Part shown: positions 44,984 to 54,964 of the stretch, piece after piece | Layout of the letters: every line of letters starts with the position of its first letter | Numbering within the stretch: the stretch's first letter is position 1 | Assembly (NCBI RefSeq): GCF_036647415.1 | Contig: NZ_JAVXKG010000015.1 | Span: 1-64,000, forward strand | Reading direction: 5' to 3' | DNA: 64,000 nt | Source: Empedobacter sp036647415 | GTDB lineage: Bacteria; Bacteroidota; Bacteroidia; Flavobacteriales; Weeksellaceae | The notes under the pieces: generated by a model | Databases searched by the model: none | What the model saw: only the letters and a program-made list of their open reading frames with translations | Told to the model about the DNA's origin: nothing | Translations under genes and position numbers: made by a program

Positions 44984-45066
44984 AGTATGCTTTTTGTGGC
45001 TTATAAAAAAATCGGATTTACCTTAAATATACAAAATTTAAGTGTAAATCCGAACAAATATTTTGA

Positions 45067-46515
45067 TTAAAATTCTGCGTTATTTGGTGTTCTTGGAAAA
45101 GGAATCACATCTCGTATATTTCCCATTCCTGTTACAAATAATACTAAACGCTCTAATCCTAAACCGAAACCAGAATGTGGCACAGAACCGAAACGTCTTG
45201 TGTCGCGGTACCACCATAATTCTTCTTTATCAATTCCGAATTTTTCCATTTTTTCGTCTAAAACTTCTAAACGCTCTTCACGTTGAGAACCTCCAATAAT
45301 TTCTCCAATTCCTGGGAATAAAACATCCATTGCTCTTACCGTTTTTCCGTCTTCGTTCATACGCATATAAAATGCCTTGATTTCTGCTGGATAATCAAAT
45401 AAAATAACAGGTGTTTTGAAGTGTTTTTCAACTAAATAACGTTCGTGTTCCGATTGTAAATCTGTTCCCCAACCTTCGATTGGATACTTGAATTTTCCTT
45501 TCTTATTTGGTTTAGAATCTCTTAAAATATCAATTGCTTCAGTATAACTTAAACGAATAAATTTATTGTTTAATACATATTCTAAACGCTCTATTAATCC
45601 TAATTCTGAACGCTCAGCTTCTGGTTTTTGTTTTTGTTCTTTATCAAAACGTTCTGCTAAGAAGTTCAAATCATCTTTACAGTTTTCTATTGCATAAGAA
45701 ATCACATATTTCATGAAATCTTCTGCTAAATCCATGTTTTGATCTAAATTGAAGAACGCAATTTCTGGTTCTATCATCCAAAACTCTGCTAAGTGACGAG
45801 AAGTATTTGAGTTTTCTGCACGGAAAGTAGGTCCGAAAGTATAAATTTTTCCTAATCCCATTGCTGCTGTTTCTCCTTCTAATTGTCCAGAAACCGTTAA
45901 ATTTGTCGATTTACCAAAGAAATCTTGTGTATAATCTACTTTTCCTTCTTCATTTTTAGGTAAATTCTCTAAATCTAAATTTGTAACATGAAACATTTCT
46001 CCAGCTCCTTCTGCATCAGATCCCGTAATAACAGGCGTGTTGATGTAAACAAATCCGTTTTCGTTGAAATATTTGTGAATTCCGAACATTAACGAGTTAC
46101 GAACGCGCATAATTGCACCAAACATATTGGTTCTGAAACGTAAATGAGCTTGCTCACGTAAAATTTCTAAACTGTGTTGTTTTGGCTGTAAAATTGTTCC
46201 TTTCAATTCTTCTGACGGTGCCGTTCCTAAAATTTTGATTTCTTTTGCAATAATCTCTATTTCTTGTCCAGCTCCTTCACTTTCTACCACTTCACCTTTT
46301 ATTTGCAATGAAGCTGCAGTAGAAATTTGTTTTATAATTGACTCGTCAAAATTTTCGAAATCTACTACTACCTGAATATTATTAATTGTAGAACCGTCGT
46401 TTAACGCGATGAAACGATTACTTCTGAATGATCTTACCCATCCATTTACAACTACTTCTTGTAATAACAAATCTTTGCCTTTATCTAGTAAGGCCTTAAT
46501 TCCGTACGATTGCAT
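45067..46515 (-). CDS. asnS: Asparaginyl-tRNA synthetase
   Basis: 482-residue class II aminoacyl-tRNA synthetase charging tRNA-Asn. An N-terminal OB-fold anticodon-binding domain (VVNGWVRSFRSNRFIALNDG) is followed by catalytic motifs: motif 1 near FGIHKYFNENGFVYINTPVI, motif 2 FGPTFRAENSNTSRHLAEFW and motif 3 GFGLGLERLVLFVTG. HLAEFWMIEPE marks the Asx group, and length plus TGSDAEGAGEMF fit AsnRS rather than AspRS. A -7-like box (TAAATTTG, 46543-46536) lies upstream. Confidence 0.96.
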   Translation of the reverse strand: MQSYGIKALLDKGKDLLLQEVVVNGWVRSFRSNRFIALNDGSTINNIQVVVDFENFDESIIKQISTAASLQIKGEVVESEGAGQEIEIIAKEIKILGTAPSEELKGTILQPKQHSLEILREQAHLRFRTNMFGAIMRVRNSLMFGIHKYFNENGFVYINTPVITGSDAEGAGEMFHVTNLDLENLPKNEEGKVDYTQDFFGKSTNLTVSGQLEGETAAMGLGKIYTFGPTFRAENSNTSRHLAEFWMIEPEIAFFNLDQNMDLAEDFMKYVISYAIENCKDDLNFLAERFDKEQKQKPEAERSELGLIERLEYVLNNKFIRLSYTEAIDILRDSKPNKKGKFKYPIEGWGTDLQSEHERYLVEKHFKTPVILFDYPAEIKAFYMRMNEDGKTVRAMDVLFPGIGEIIGGSQREERLEVLDEKMEKFGIDKEELWWYRDTRRFGSVPHSGFGLGLERLVLFVTGMGNIRDVIPFPRTPNNAEF

Positions 46516-46605
46516 ATTTTATTAATTTATTCTTACAAATTTAGTTAATATTTGAAGTTATAAAAATTATAGGCACAATTTTTGCCAATAAATTTACACC
46601 AACCT

Positions 46606-46646
46606 AAAAATCCTTTACAATTTCAATGAAAATGTAAAGGATTTTT
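46606..46646 (-). terminator. Terminator after the VOC-protein gene
   Basis: AAAAATCCTTTACA pairs with TGTAAAGGATTTTT across a 12-base loop. Confidence 0.83.
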
Positions 46647-46676
46647 GATTTTAGTTTATTTTGTGAAGTGAAATTA

Positions 46677-47051
46677 TTATTGTGGTGAATATGTTACAAT
46701 ATCAATTCCCACACCATTTGGGTCCTGAATTGCAAAATGTCTATCTCCCCAAGGTTCATCACGTAACTCTATTTCAATTTGTACATTTTTTGATTTCAAT
46801 TTTGTATAAATTTCATCTACATTTTCTACTTCGATAGTAAAATATACTCCTTTTCCGTCAAAATTTGGTTGAAAAAGTGGTTGTTGACTTATATGATTAG
46901 GAAGTAAAAAACTTAACTCGCTACTTTTATCTGGCGTATGTAATAATAGATAGAATTCATTTTCGAAAGTCACTCCAAAATCTAGAATCTCGGTATAAAA
47001 TTTCTTAGTTTCTGTCAATTTCTCTGTAATAATTCCGGCATTTAATTTCAT
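46677..47051 (-). CDS. VOC-superfamily protein (glyoxalase/bleomycin-resistance fold)
   Basis: 124 residues with paired beta-alpha-beta-beta-beta units: KFYTEILDFGVTFENEFYLL, then YFTIEVENVDEIYTKLKSK and DRHFAIQDPNGVGIDIVTY. Members bind metals or small ligands; a role in drug resistance or metabolism cannot be told from sequence. Follows the serine hydrolase gene by 18 bases. Confidence 0.82.
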   Translation of the reverse strand: MKLNAGIITEKLTETKKFYTEILDFGVTFENEFYLLLHTPDKSSELSFLLPNHISQQPLFQPNFDGKGVYFTIEVENVDEIYTKLKSKNVQIEIELRDEPWGDRHFAIQDPNGVGIDIVTYSPQ

Positions 47052-47069
47052 TTTATACGGTTTTTGAGG

Positions 47070-48116
47070 TTAGTTTACGTTAATGTCAAGATACAAATTA
47101 TCGACCACTTTTTCCAAGATTTCTCCTGTTTCGTTAAAGCTTGTATTTGTCAATATAGATATTCCGATATTTTGTTTAGGATAAATTACAAACCAATTCT
47201 GCATTCCGTAAATACCTCCGTGATGTCTATAAATTAATTTATTATCATCTTCTATGATGTACCAATGATAAGCTTCCCAAAAGTCAGAACCTTCTTTAAA
47301 TATTTTTTTATGAGATTCATTAACAATAGGATTTGACTTGTCAAGATGTAATTTCATATACTTTACTAAATCTGTCGTCGTAGAGTGTAATCCTGCAATT
47401 CCGCCCCATAAAGTTCTATCAAAATTGGGCATTAATTCGTTTTTGTCATTATAACCTTTTACCAATATTGTTTTATCATTTTTATTAAGTGAAAACTTAG
47501 TTTGGTTCATGTTATTTGGCTTCAAAATAAATTCTGTTACCAATTCCTCGTAAGGTTTTTGATATACTTTTTCTAATATATATGCAGTCAACTCAGGAGC
47601 TGTGTTAGAATAGAAATATTTTTCTCCTGGTTTCGTTTCTATTTTAATTAATTTTAATCCTTCAAAAAAAGACTCTTTATTTTCACTTTTCGGAGGAAAA
47701 TTAGGAAATCCACTTGTGTGAGTGATAAGATGTTTTATTCTTATAGGTTCACCTTGAAACTCAAAATTGGGATATGATTCGTCGAGATAGATTCTGATAT
47801 CGTCCTCTAAATTTATTTTTTTATCAAGAACAGCTTTAGCTGCTATATAACCCGTAAAAGTCTTCGTGACAGAAGCTAATTCGTAAAGTGTAGAATCATT
47901 TGGTTTGTTACTTTTACCAATTGTTAATTCTCCAAAATGTTTTATAGTAGATTCTCCATTTTTTAATACCGCAATAGAAACTGAATGAAATCTTTTGTCT
48001 TCTAATAATTGAAGAGCATTTTTTGTAATCGCATTTTCTACATTTTGTTTATTTATTTGCTCGACGCTTTTACATCCAAATAATGCAAAAAATAAAGCTG
48101 GAATTAAATATTTCAT
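47070..48116 (-). CDS. Serine hydrolase of the beta-lactamase/DD-peptidase fold, lipoprotein
   Basis: 348 residues with lipobox LFGC (Cys15). Catalytic Ser82-Val-Thr-Lys85 is in ELASVTKTFTGY, the second motif YSNTAPEL supplies Tyr, and HHGGIYG replaces the KTG motif, as in class C beta-lactamase relatives and esterases (EstB, AmpH). Active in the periplasm. It is as likely a peptidase or esterase as a beta-lactamase; no sign of true antibiotic resistance. It probably forms an operon with the VOC protein. Confidence 0.82.
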   Translation of the reverse strand: MKYLIPALFFALFGCKSVEQINKQNVENAITKNALQLLEDKRFHSVSIAVLKNGESTIKHFGELTIGKSNKPNDSTLYELASVTKTFTGYIAAKAVLDKKINLEDDIRIYLDESYPNFEFQGEPIRIKHLITHTSGFPNFPPKSENKESFFEGLKLIKIETKPGEKYFYSNTAPELTAYILEKVYQKPYEELVTEFILKPNNMNQTKFSLNKNDKTILVKGYNDKNELMPNFDRTLWGGIAGLHSTTTDLVKYMKLHLDKSNPIVNESHKKIFKEGSDFWEAYHWYIIEDDNKLIYRHHGGIYGMQNWFVIYPKQNIGISILTNTSFNETGEILEKVVDNLYLDINVN

Positions 48117-48266
48117 AGATTTTCAGTTTGATACTTTTACATAAAAATAAAATTAATATTTAGTTTATTAACTATTTTCAAGATTCATAATTTAAAACTT
48201 AATAATCAAATCATTATATTTAAAACCAAGCGTTACATGAGATTCTGAAATGACAAAATCTTCATT

Positions 48267-50678
48267 CTACAAGAAATTCAAATTCACTGTTAATTTTAGA
48301 TAGAAATTATCTTGAAATTTTTCTTCAGAATAAGCTCCTAAACGATAAAAGGCTCCTATACCAAATGATTTGAACAAAATATTATTGACTTCTACTCCTG
48401 TTTCGTGGTAATAGTTATTTAATGTTTTGAAGTTTAAATTTTGATGATCTTCTTTGTTTTTCAAATCTCCTAAAACTCCACGGTATACAAATTGTGGAAA
48501 GATGATTTTTTCACCAATTTTAACTCCTGCAAAAATATGTTTTACTTGAAATGAAATAAAGCGATCTGAATAAAATTCTCCTGGACGCATGGTTTCAAAA
48601 TTTGTTACACCTCCTACTCCAAAGTTTGCAAAATCGTTTCGTTTCGCATTTCCTTGTCCTTCAAATAAATTCATCAAAGGCATTTTTCCTTCAACCCAAC
48701 CTCCATTAATATTGAAATTTGTTTTACCAATACGTGTATCAAAAATATCAAAGTATGAAACATTGATACGAGTAGGACTATAATCTGAATTAAAAATATC
48801 CCAATATTTCGTCAGAGTTGCATAAAGCACAGATTTTCCACTATTCACGGTTACTTTTCCGTAAGGTGTTCTGATAAACTTATCTTTTGGTGCAAAACGT
48901 AGAGCAATTTGAGTGTTATACAAATCATGCCAACCATTTCTAAACAAATATGTATAATCAAACTCAGCGGCTTGTTTTTCGTAGTTTGCTGATATATTAA
49001 ATGTTACATTCTTGAAAATATCTTGCTCGTAACCTGCTGAATATTTTTTGTATGAAAAATATTCTTGGTTATAAATATTACTAAAAGCTCCATTTATTAG
49101 ACGTGTATAATTGGATTGTAAAATAATTGGTGTTTTACCTGATGCCGAAACATCTTGTGAATATTTGGCAAACAAGCGTCCAGAATATGGTTTGTTGACA
49201 AAATAATCTCCTCCAAAACCAAATTTGAACGTTTCGTCTTTAAAACCATATGCCGAATATGCATTTAGAGAATATTTGTCGCTCCAGTTTTCGTTGGTAT
49301 TAAAAGCAGCTCCTAATCTAAAACCCTCATAATCATTAAAAGCAACTATCTTAGTCAAATCTAAATCAACTTTTCCTAAGGATAATTTTCCTCCAGAATT
49401 TATGATTCGCATCAATTTCATCTGTTGATCTAGTTTATATTTTTGTCCAAGACTATCAATCGCTTGATAGGTGTGTCTTTCTTTGCTAGACAAAGTAGAA
49501 TCTCTGTAATTTTGCATTACATTGTCCCATTTATTCTCATTCAGATTATTGTAAGCAATTTCGTCTTCGTATCCAATAAATTCTTTTCTTTTGAAATGTG
49601 CTGGATTTTGAATATCCTTGAAAGTTGTTTCTAAATTGATCCAAATTTTTTCTTTTTTATCAATAAAATCATCACCTGCTAATTTTTCAGTAAATTTAAA
49701 ATTACCAGCTTCCATACGATATTTTTGTTGATTCGGAATCCATGTTCCGTTATTCAATTTCCAGTCTGCTTCTAACTCTGCAACATAATTTGCATTTGTA
49801 TTTTCTGCTTCAAATTTTATTAAAGCATTCGTTTTATCATCAATCCAAAGTATTCCTTTTATTTGTCTTTTATCTGTTTTTATAGATGGAAAAAAACTGA
49901 CAACAGCTATTTGACGACCGTCAACAAAAATATCTTCTTTAAAACCATATCGATAATGCGATAATCCTTCTCTACTAACAGGATTTACAATTCCTTTAAA
50001 GAAAAAATTAATTTTATCTTGATCATAATTAAACGCAATTGGTTGCATCGCTAGATATTCGTACAAAGGTGAGCGAATTCCAGAAATTCGTGAAGATTGT
50101 ACAATATTTTTCATTCCCAATCTTTTTGAAATTTTATGATCCATTGCTCGTTCTCCAAAAAACAAGTGACTGTTTTCTATCAATTTTTTCCATTGATTAG
50201 AAACCGAATCTTTATGATTTTTGGGTTGAATGATATAGGGAATTGAATCATTATTTACTGTACTCCAAAATTTGGTATATGATTTTAGGAAAATATTTCC
50301 TCCATTTCTGATGGAATTTTTAGATTGATTTTTTATGGCTTTGATGATAATATTTCGACCAACCGAATCATTAGACGTGAATGTAACCTCATCTAAACTA
50401 ATGTAAGAAGGTTTCATCATAATTTCAATCAACTTTTTACCGTCGGTTTGTATCGTTTCAGAAAAATAGCCATTTTTTACAATATCTATAGAATGAATAG
50501 AATCGCTAATGTCTAACTCTCCTACTTCATCTGTTTGACCAAGAAATTGTTTTGTATCGTCATAAATATTAGCTCCTGTTAAACGAAATTCGTCTTGCGC
50601 ATCATATACTCTTACTTTAATTTGAGCGAAAATGGCAAGTGAAATACAGAAGTTTAAAAAGAATAGATACTTTTTCAT
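48267..50678 (-). CDS. DUF5686 outer-membrane protein with carboxypeptidase-like N-domain
   Basis: 803 residues with signal peptide (FLNFCISLAIFAQ). An N-terminal carboxypeptidase-regulatory-like domain (about 20-95, RLTGANIYDDTKQFLGQTDE) is followed by the DUF5686 region (ISLDEVTFTSNDSVGRNIIIKAIKNQ; GILWIDDKTNALIKFEAENT). The C-terminal half has alternating polar/hydrophobic strands like a beta-barrel, ending FYLKLTVNLNFL. Outer-membrane protein of unknown role. A terminator precedes it from the frr side. Confidence 0.8.
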   Translation of the reverse strand: MKKYLFFLNFCISLAIFAQIKVRVYDAQDEFRLTGANIYDDTKQFLGQTDEVGELDISDSIHSIDIVKNGYFSETIQTDGKKLIEIMMKPSYISLDEVTFTSNDSVGRNIIIKAIKNQSKNSIRNGGNIFLKSYTKFWSTVNNDSIPYIIQPKNHKDSVSNQWKKLIENSHLFFGERAMDHKISKRLGMKNIVQSSRISGIRSPLYEYLAMQPIAFNYDQDKINFFFKGIVNPVSREGLSHYRYGFKEDIFVDGRQIAVVSFFPSIKTDKRQIKGILWIDDKTNALIKFEAENTNANYVAELEADWKLNNGTWIPNQQKYRMEAGNFKFTEKLAGDDFIDKKEKIWINLETTFKDIQNPAHFKRKEFIGYEDEIAYNNLNENKWDNVMQNYRDSTLSSKERHTYQAIDSLGQKYKLDQQMKLMRIINSGGKLSLGKVDLDLTKIVAFNDYEGFRLGAAFNTNENWSDKYSLNAYSAYGFKDETFKFGFGGDYFVNKPYSGRLFAKYSQDVSASGKTPIILQSNYTRLINGAFSNIYNQEYFSYKKYSAGYEQDIFKNVTFNISANYEKQAAEFDYTYLFRNGWHDLYNTQIALRFAPKDKFIRTPYGKVTVNSGKSVLYATLTKYWDIFNSDYSPTRINVSYFDIFDTRIGKTNFNINGGWVEGKMPLMNLFEGQGNAKRNDFANFGVGGVTNFETMRPGEFYSDRFISFQVKHIFAGVKIGEKIIFPQFVYRGVLGDLKNKEDHQNLNFKTLNNYYHETGVEVNNILFKSFGIGAFYRLGAYSEEKFQDNFYLKLTVNLNFL

Positions 50679-50702
50679 TTTTAGAAATTAATTATGCAAA
50701 TA

Positions 50703-50730
50703 AATAAAAAAAGCAGCGAAACGCTGCCTT
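50703..50730 (-). terminator. Terminator after frr
   Basis: GCAGCG/CGCTGC with a TTT loop on the minus strand, followed by T7. The stem is the most GC-rich in the window apart from the tracrRNA terminator. Confidence 0.82.
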
Positions 50731-50754
50731 AAAAAATATATTTTTTGAGAAAGA

Positions 50755-51309
50755 TTATACTTTCATTATTTCTCCTTCTTTTTTAGTTAAAGCTTCTTCT
50801 AATTTTTTAGTAAATTTATCTGTTAAACCTTGAACACGTGTTTCGTAGTCTTTCACCATATCTTCTGATGCTTCTTTTACAACTTTTAGAGCTTTGTTAG
50901 CATCTTGACGTGCGTTACGAAGCGAAATTTTCGCATGCTCCATCTCTGCTTTTGCCATTTTTACTAACTCTTTACGGCGTTCTTCTGTAACAGGAGGAAT
51001 ACTAATAATGATGGTATCGCCGTTATTAGAAGGTGCAAAACCTAAATTAGAATTGATAATTGCTTTCTCAATTTCGTAGATTAAATTTTTTTCCCATGGC
51101 TGTACACTTATCGTCATTGCATCTGGTGTATTTACATTTGCAATTTGACTTAACGGTGTTAAACTTCCGTAATAATCTACACGAACTGAACTTAACATTG
51201 CTGGAGATGCTTTACCTGCTCTCAATTTATCAAATGCTACTTGTAAGTGATCTACAGTTCCTTGCATTTGTTCCTTAGCTGTATCTAAGATAAAATCTAA
51301 TTCTTCCAT
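50755..51309 (-). CDS. frr: Ribosome recycling factor
   Basis: 184 residues, standard for RRF, which with EF-G splits post-termination ribosomes. AFDKLRAGKASPAMLSSVRVDYYG and PPVTEERRKELVKMAKAE are signature stretches. It starts 8 bases after pyrH, the usual bacterial pyrH-frr pair. Confidence 0.96.
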   Translation of the reverse strand: MEELDFILDTAKEQMQGTVDHLQVAFDKLRAGKASPAMLSSVRVDYYGSLTPLSQIANVNTPDAMTISVQPWEKNLIYEIEKAIINSNLGFAPSNNGDTIIISIPPVTEERRKELVKMAKAEMEHAKISLRNARQDANKALKVVKEASEDMVKDYETRVQGLTDKFTKKLEEALTKKEGEIMKV

Positions 51310-51317
51310 TTCGGGAT

Positions 51318-52028
51318 TTATTTATTTGTTACTAGAGTACCTACGTTATCTCCTAAAATTAATTTTTTCAAATTACCTTCTGTATTCATATCAAATACAA
51401 TAATAGGTAAATTATTTTCTTCACTCAAAGTAAAAGCTGTCATATCCATTACTTTTAAGTTTTTATCGTACACTTCTTGGTAAGAAATTGTTTCGAATTT
51501 TTCTGCTGTAGAGTCTTTTTCTGGGTCAGCAGTATAAATACCATCTACACGAGTTCCTTTTAAAATAACATCTGCTTGTGTTTCAATTGCTCTTAAAACT
51601 GCCGCTGTATCTGTTGTAAAATAAGGATTCCCTGTACCTGCACCAAAAATTACTACTCTACCTTTTTCTAAATGACGAGTTGCTCTTCTTTTGATAAATG
51701 GTTCTGCGATTTGCTCCATACGAATTGCCGTTTGTAAACGTGTATTAACACCTGCATCTTCTAAGGCTCCTTGTAAAGCCATACTGTTGATTACAGTTGC
51801 TAACATTCCCATATAATCACCTTGTACGCGATCCATACCAGAAGCAACACCCTGAACACCTCTAAAAATATTACCACCACCAATTACAATTGCTACTTCG
51901 CAACCTAATTCTGCTACTTCTTTTATCTGTTGTGCATATTGTTTCAGCATACTTGGATCAATACCATATTGTAAATCTCCCATTAATGCCTCTCCGCTCA
52001 ATTTTAGTAATATTCTTTTGTATTTCAT
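51318..52028 (-). CDS. pyrH: UMP kinase
   Basis: 236 residues from the ATG at 52028; an in-frame TTG three codons earlier is possible but unneeded. It phosphorylates UMP to UDP with ATP. KRILLKLSGEALMG starts the amino-acid-kinase fold; VIGGGNIFRG and GAGTGNPYFTTDTAAVLRA are PyrH-specific. Probable operon with the upstream tatD and downstream frr. The pyrH-frr order is conserved in bacteria. Confidence 0.95.
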   Translation of the reverse strand: MKYKRILLKLSGEALMGDLQYGIDPSMLKQYAQQIKEVAELGCEVAIVIGGGNIFRGVQGVASGMDRVQGDYMGMLATVINSMALQGALEDAGVNTRLQTAIRMEQIAEPFIKRRATRHLEKGRVVIFGAGTGNPYFTTDTAAVLRAIETQADVILKGTRVDGIYTADPEKDSTAEKFETISYQEVYDKNLKVMDMTAFTLSEENNLPIIVFDMNTEGNLKKLILGDNVGTLVTNK

Positions 52029-52079
52029 TTTATCCAAAGGTTTTCTTTTGCAAATATAATTTTTCTATTCTGATTTATC

Positions 52080-52847
52080 CTAACGTTCAAAAATGTCTAA
52101 TGCATTTTTTGTTGTAATTGTTTCAATTTCTTTTGCTGAAAGATGATAAACATCTACCAACTTATCGCAAACGTATGTTAAATAACTACTTTCGTTTCGT
52201 TTTCCTCTAAATGGAACTGGAGCTAAATATGGCGAATCTGTTTCTAAAACGATATGTTTGATATCAAAATCTTGTAAAAATTGATCTATTTTACCATTTT
52301 TAAACGTTACAACTCCACCAATTCCTAATTTCAGATTATAATCTATCGCACGTTGTGCGTCTTCTTTTGTTCCTGAAAAACAGTGAAAAATTCCGAAAAG
52401 TTTCTCATCTTTTACTTCTTCTAAAACATCAAAAACTTCATTAAAAGCATCACGACAGTGAATCACAATCGGAAGATTTTTTTCTTTTGCCCACTCTATT
52501 TGCGTTTTGAAAGCATCTTGTTGAGTCTGTAAATGTTCTTTTTCCCAATACAAATCAATTCCTATCTCGCCAATCGCTTTAAATGGACGTTTATCTATCC
52601 ATTCTTTTACATGATTTAATTCTTCTGTAATTGTATCAGGATTTACCGAACATGGATGAAGCCCCATCATCGCAAACATTTCATTTGGATAATTCGCTTC
52701 TAAAGCCAACATTTTGTCAGTATAACTTTTGTCTATTGCTGGTAAGTAAAAACGTTTAACACCATTATTTATCGCTCTTGCAATTACCTCATCTATATCA
52801 TTTTCAAATTGCTCTGAATATAAATGCGTGTGTGTATCAATTAACAT
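52080..52847 (-). CDS. tatD: TatD-family metal-dependent DNase
   Basis: 255 residues, TIM-barrel metallohydrolase. Metal ligands: DTHTHLYS at the start, GEIGIDLYW (Glu), VIHCRDA, FHCFSG and ETDSPYLAPVPFRGKRN. Family members have 3'-5' exonuclease or D-aminoacyl-tRNA-linked activities; YcfH/TatD assignment is by motif only. Its first 11 bases overlap the end of the GSCFA gene. Confidence 0.92.
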   Translation of the reverse strand: MLIDTHTHLYSEQFENDIDEVIARAINNGVKRFYLPAIDKSYTDKMLALEANYPNEMFAMMGLHPCSVNPDTITEELNHVKEWIDKRPFKAIGEIGIDLYWEKEHLQTQQDAFKTQIEWAKEKNLPIVIHCRDAFNEVFDVLEEVKDEKLFGIFHCFSGTKEDAQRAIDYNLKLGIGGVVTFKNGKIDQFLQDFDIKHIVLETDSPYLAPVPFRGKRNESSYLTYVCDKLVDVYHLSAKEIETITTKNALDIFER

Positions 52848-53829
52848 GGTTTAATTTTGATTTGAAATGTTCGATTTCTTTCTGATAATCTAAATTTGAA
52901 TTAGTATCAGTTAAATCTTGCATTTGTTTTATACAATTCGAAATAAATTTTTGATGAGAAATCGATTCTTCGTTAAATGGACGATGATTGATTGCCGTTG
53001 TAATTTTTTCGATTTGTTTATTTATTTGTTGTGTTTCTGGTGTAAAATATGCCGAAGCAAACTTTTCCCAAATATAATTTACCGCTTGCTTATTAGGATG
53101 TAATAAATCGTCCGCATAAAAACGATAATCACGTAAATCGTCCATTATCAATTCATACGAGGGAAAATAATTTACTTGATCAAAATTCATTGTCACTTCG
53201 TACAAAGCACTCAACAATTTTGCTTTGCTTACATTATTTTCTATCATTCCGTCTTTTAAATGACGAACAGGACTTACTGTTACAATAATAGTTGCATTTG
53301 GTGCCATTTCTGTAATCATGTCCAATGAATTGTGCAACGAAGTTTTTATTTGTTGTTCCGTTAACAAAACCTTGTCAAAATGCTTTGCTGGCACTTTATG
53401 ACAATTCGCGACAACCAAATTTAATTCCTTTATTTTATACACCCAAGATGTGCCTAGCGTAATAAAAATAACATCTGCATTTGTAAGAAAATCATGTGCT
53501 TTTATCAAAGCATTATTCACATTTTGTACTGTTTTTTCTGCAGAAGTTGAATTAAAACTTGAATGATGATCCCAACTAAAAAATAGTTCATCTAAATTAG
53601 AAATTTCCTCTTCAACATATAAAGTTTTGGCTTGTATACGCTGCAAAGCATTTTCTATTGCTAATGGATGAAATAAAATTCCAAATGGATTTGCAAGAAC
53701 ATTAAATTTTAAATCAAGCAAACGAGCTGCCATTTCTTCGGCAAAACATGAGCCAAAACTGACAATTTTTTGATCATGATTGATCAAAAAATCGCTTTGA
53801 TTGATTGTTAATTCTGTCCTGAAATTCAT
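52837..53829 (-). CDS. GSCFA-domain protein
   Basis: 330 residues from the ATG at 53829, which lies 1 base after the stop of the polyprenyl synthetase gene. IVSFGSCFAEEMAARL contains the GSCFA motif; FITLGTSWVYK and TVSPVRHLKDGMIENN are also typical. The fold is SGNH-hydrolase-like with the motif Ser as candidate nucleophile and DDLLHPNKQAV as candidate Asp-x-x-His. Enzymatic role in bacteria unknown. Translationally coupled on both sides. Confidence 0.83.
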   Translation of the reverse strand: MNFRTELTINQSDFLINHDQKIVSFGSCFAEEMAARLLDLKFNVLANPFGILFHPLAIENALQRIQAKTLYVEEEISNLDELFFSWDHHSSFNSTSAEKTVQNVNNALIKAHDFLTNADVIFITLGTSWVYKIKELNLVVANCHKVPAKHFDKVLLTEQQIKTSLHNSLDMITEMAPNATIIVTVSPVRHLKDGMIENNVSKAKLLSALYEVTMNFDQVNYFPSYELIMDDLRDYRFYADDLLHPNKQAVNYIWEKFASAYFTPETQQINKQIEKITTAINHRPFNEESISHQKFISNCIKQMQDLTDTNSNLDYQKEIEHFKSKLNHVN

Positions 53830-53830
53830 T

Positions 53831-54802
53831 TTATCCTTGACGATCAATTAAAAATTCACTCAATTCTCTTAAATGACTTTTACGTTCTTCTGGAACATCA
53901 ATCTGATCTAAGAAACTGTGTGCTTTATTTGTATATTCTCTAATTAACATTGATAATTTGCGGTTCACATTTAGTTTTCTAAATAGATTTTCTACTGCAT
54001 ATATTTTATCAACATTATCTGTATTAGAGCTATACCAATATAACAATTCTTCTTTTTCTTCTTCGTTTGCAGCTTCTAATGCAGAAATATAAAGTATCGT
54101 TTTTTTGTTCTCAAAAATATCTCCTGCATGTTTTTTACCTAAATGCTCTAAACTTCCGAAAACATCTAAATAATCATCTTTTAATTGATAAGCAATTCCA
54201 AGATTCAAACCATATTGGTATAACGCATCCGAATCTTCTTCAGAAGCTTCACCAACTAAAGCGCCTAATTTTAACGCAGTTCCTAATAAAACACCTGTTT
54301 TTAAAGAAATCATTTTGATATAATCTTCATACGAAACATTTACTTTCGTTTCGTAATTCACATCATATTGTTGTCCTTCACAAACTTCTAACGCTGTTTT
54401 AGAAAACAATTGCGTTGTTTTCTTAAATAATTCTGGCTCTAAATCTTCTAAAAATTGATATGCTTTTATCAACATCGCATCACCAGAAAGAATTGCTGTA
54501 TTTATTCCAAATTTTTCGTGAACTGTTGGTTTACTTCTTCGTAAAGAAGCATTATCCATAATATCATCATGCATTAAAGAGAAATTATGAAAAAATTCTA
54601 TTGCTAATGATGGTTTCAGAGCTTTATGAATATCACCGTCAAATAAATCTGTACCTAATAAAACGATAATTGGACGAATACGTTTACCTCCGATATTTAA
54701 AATATAATCCATCGGTTCGTATAATTCGTTTGGCGATTTAGAAAATGGATTTTCATCGATGGTTTGTGCAACTAATTCGTGAAATTTATCAAATGAGTAC
54801 AT
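53831..54802 (-). CDS. Polyprenyl diphosphate synthase
   Basis: 323 residues, trans-isoprenyl diphosphate synthase. The first Asp-rich motif is LMHDDIMDNASLRR (DDxxD) and the second is LKDDYLDVFG. GGKRIRPIIVLL is typical. It elongates allylic diphosphates with IPP; product length (farnesyl, geranylgeranyl or longer) is not decided by motif reading. First gene of the probable operon with GSCFA, tatD, pyrH and frr. Confidence 0.9.
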   Translation of the reverse strand: MYSFDKFHELVAQTIDENPFSKSPNELYEPMDYILNIGGKRIRPIIVLLGTDLFDGDIHKALKPSLAIEFFHNFSLMHDDIMDNASLRRSKPTVHEKFGINTAILSGDAMLIKAYQFLEDLEPELFKKTTQLFSKTALEVCEGQQYDVNYETKVNVSYEDYIKMISLKTGVLLGTALKLGALVGEASEEDSDALYQYGLNLGIAYQLKDDYLDVFGSLEHLGKKHAGDIFENKKTILYISALEAANEEEKEELLYWYSSNTDNVDKIYAVENLFRKLNVNRKLSMLIREYTNKAHSFLDQIDVPEERKSHLRELSEFLIDRQG

Positions 54803-54906
54803 AATTTTATATGATTTTTTTTAGTAGTGACAAAGATAAGTTTTTAGGTTTAATCAAAAAATTTAAACGATTGAATCTTGCCAAAAGAGACAAATATTTT
54901 GATTAC

Positions 54907-54943
54907 AAAAAAACGTTTAAAAAATAATTCTCTAAACGTTTTT
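54907..54943 (-). terminator. Terminator after the LLM oxidoreductase gene
   Basis: AAAAACGTTTA and TAAACGTTTTT, an 11-bp stem with a 13-base loop. Confidence 0.8.
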
Positions 54944-54964
54944 GTATTTTAATGCATTAATCTA

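Noticed and set aside
47070..48116. Antibiotic-resistance beta-lactamase
   Set aside because: Motifs fit the broad class C-like serine hydrolase fold, but the KTG motif is HHGG and nothing indicates resistance.
53830..53847. TTG start six codons earlier for the GSCFA gene
   Set aside because: It would overlap the polyprenyl synthetase stop; the ATG at 53829 directly follows that stop and suits coupling.
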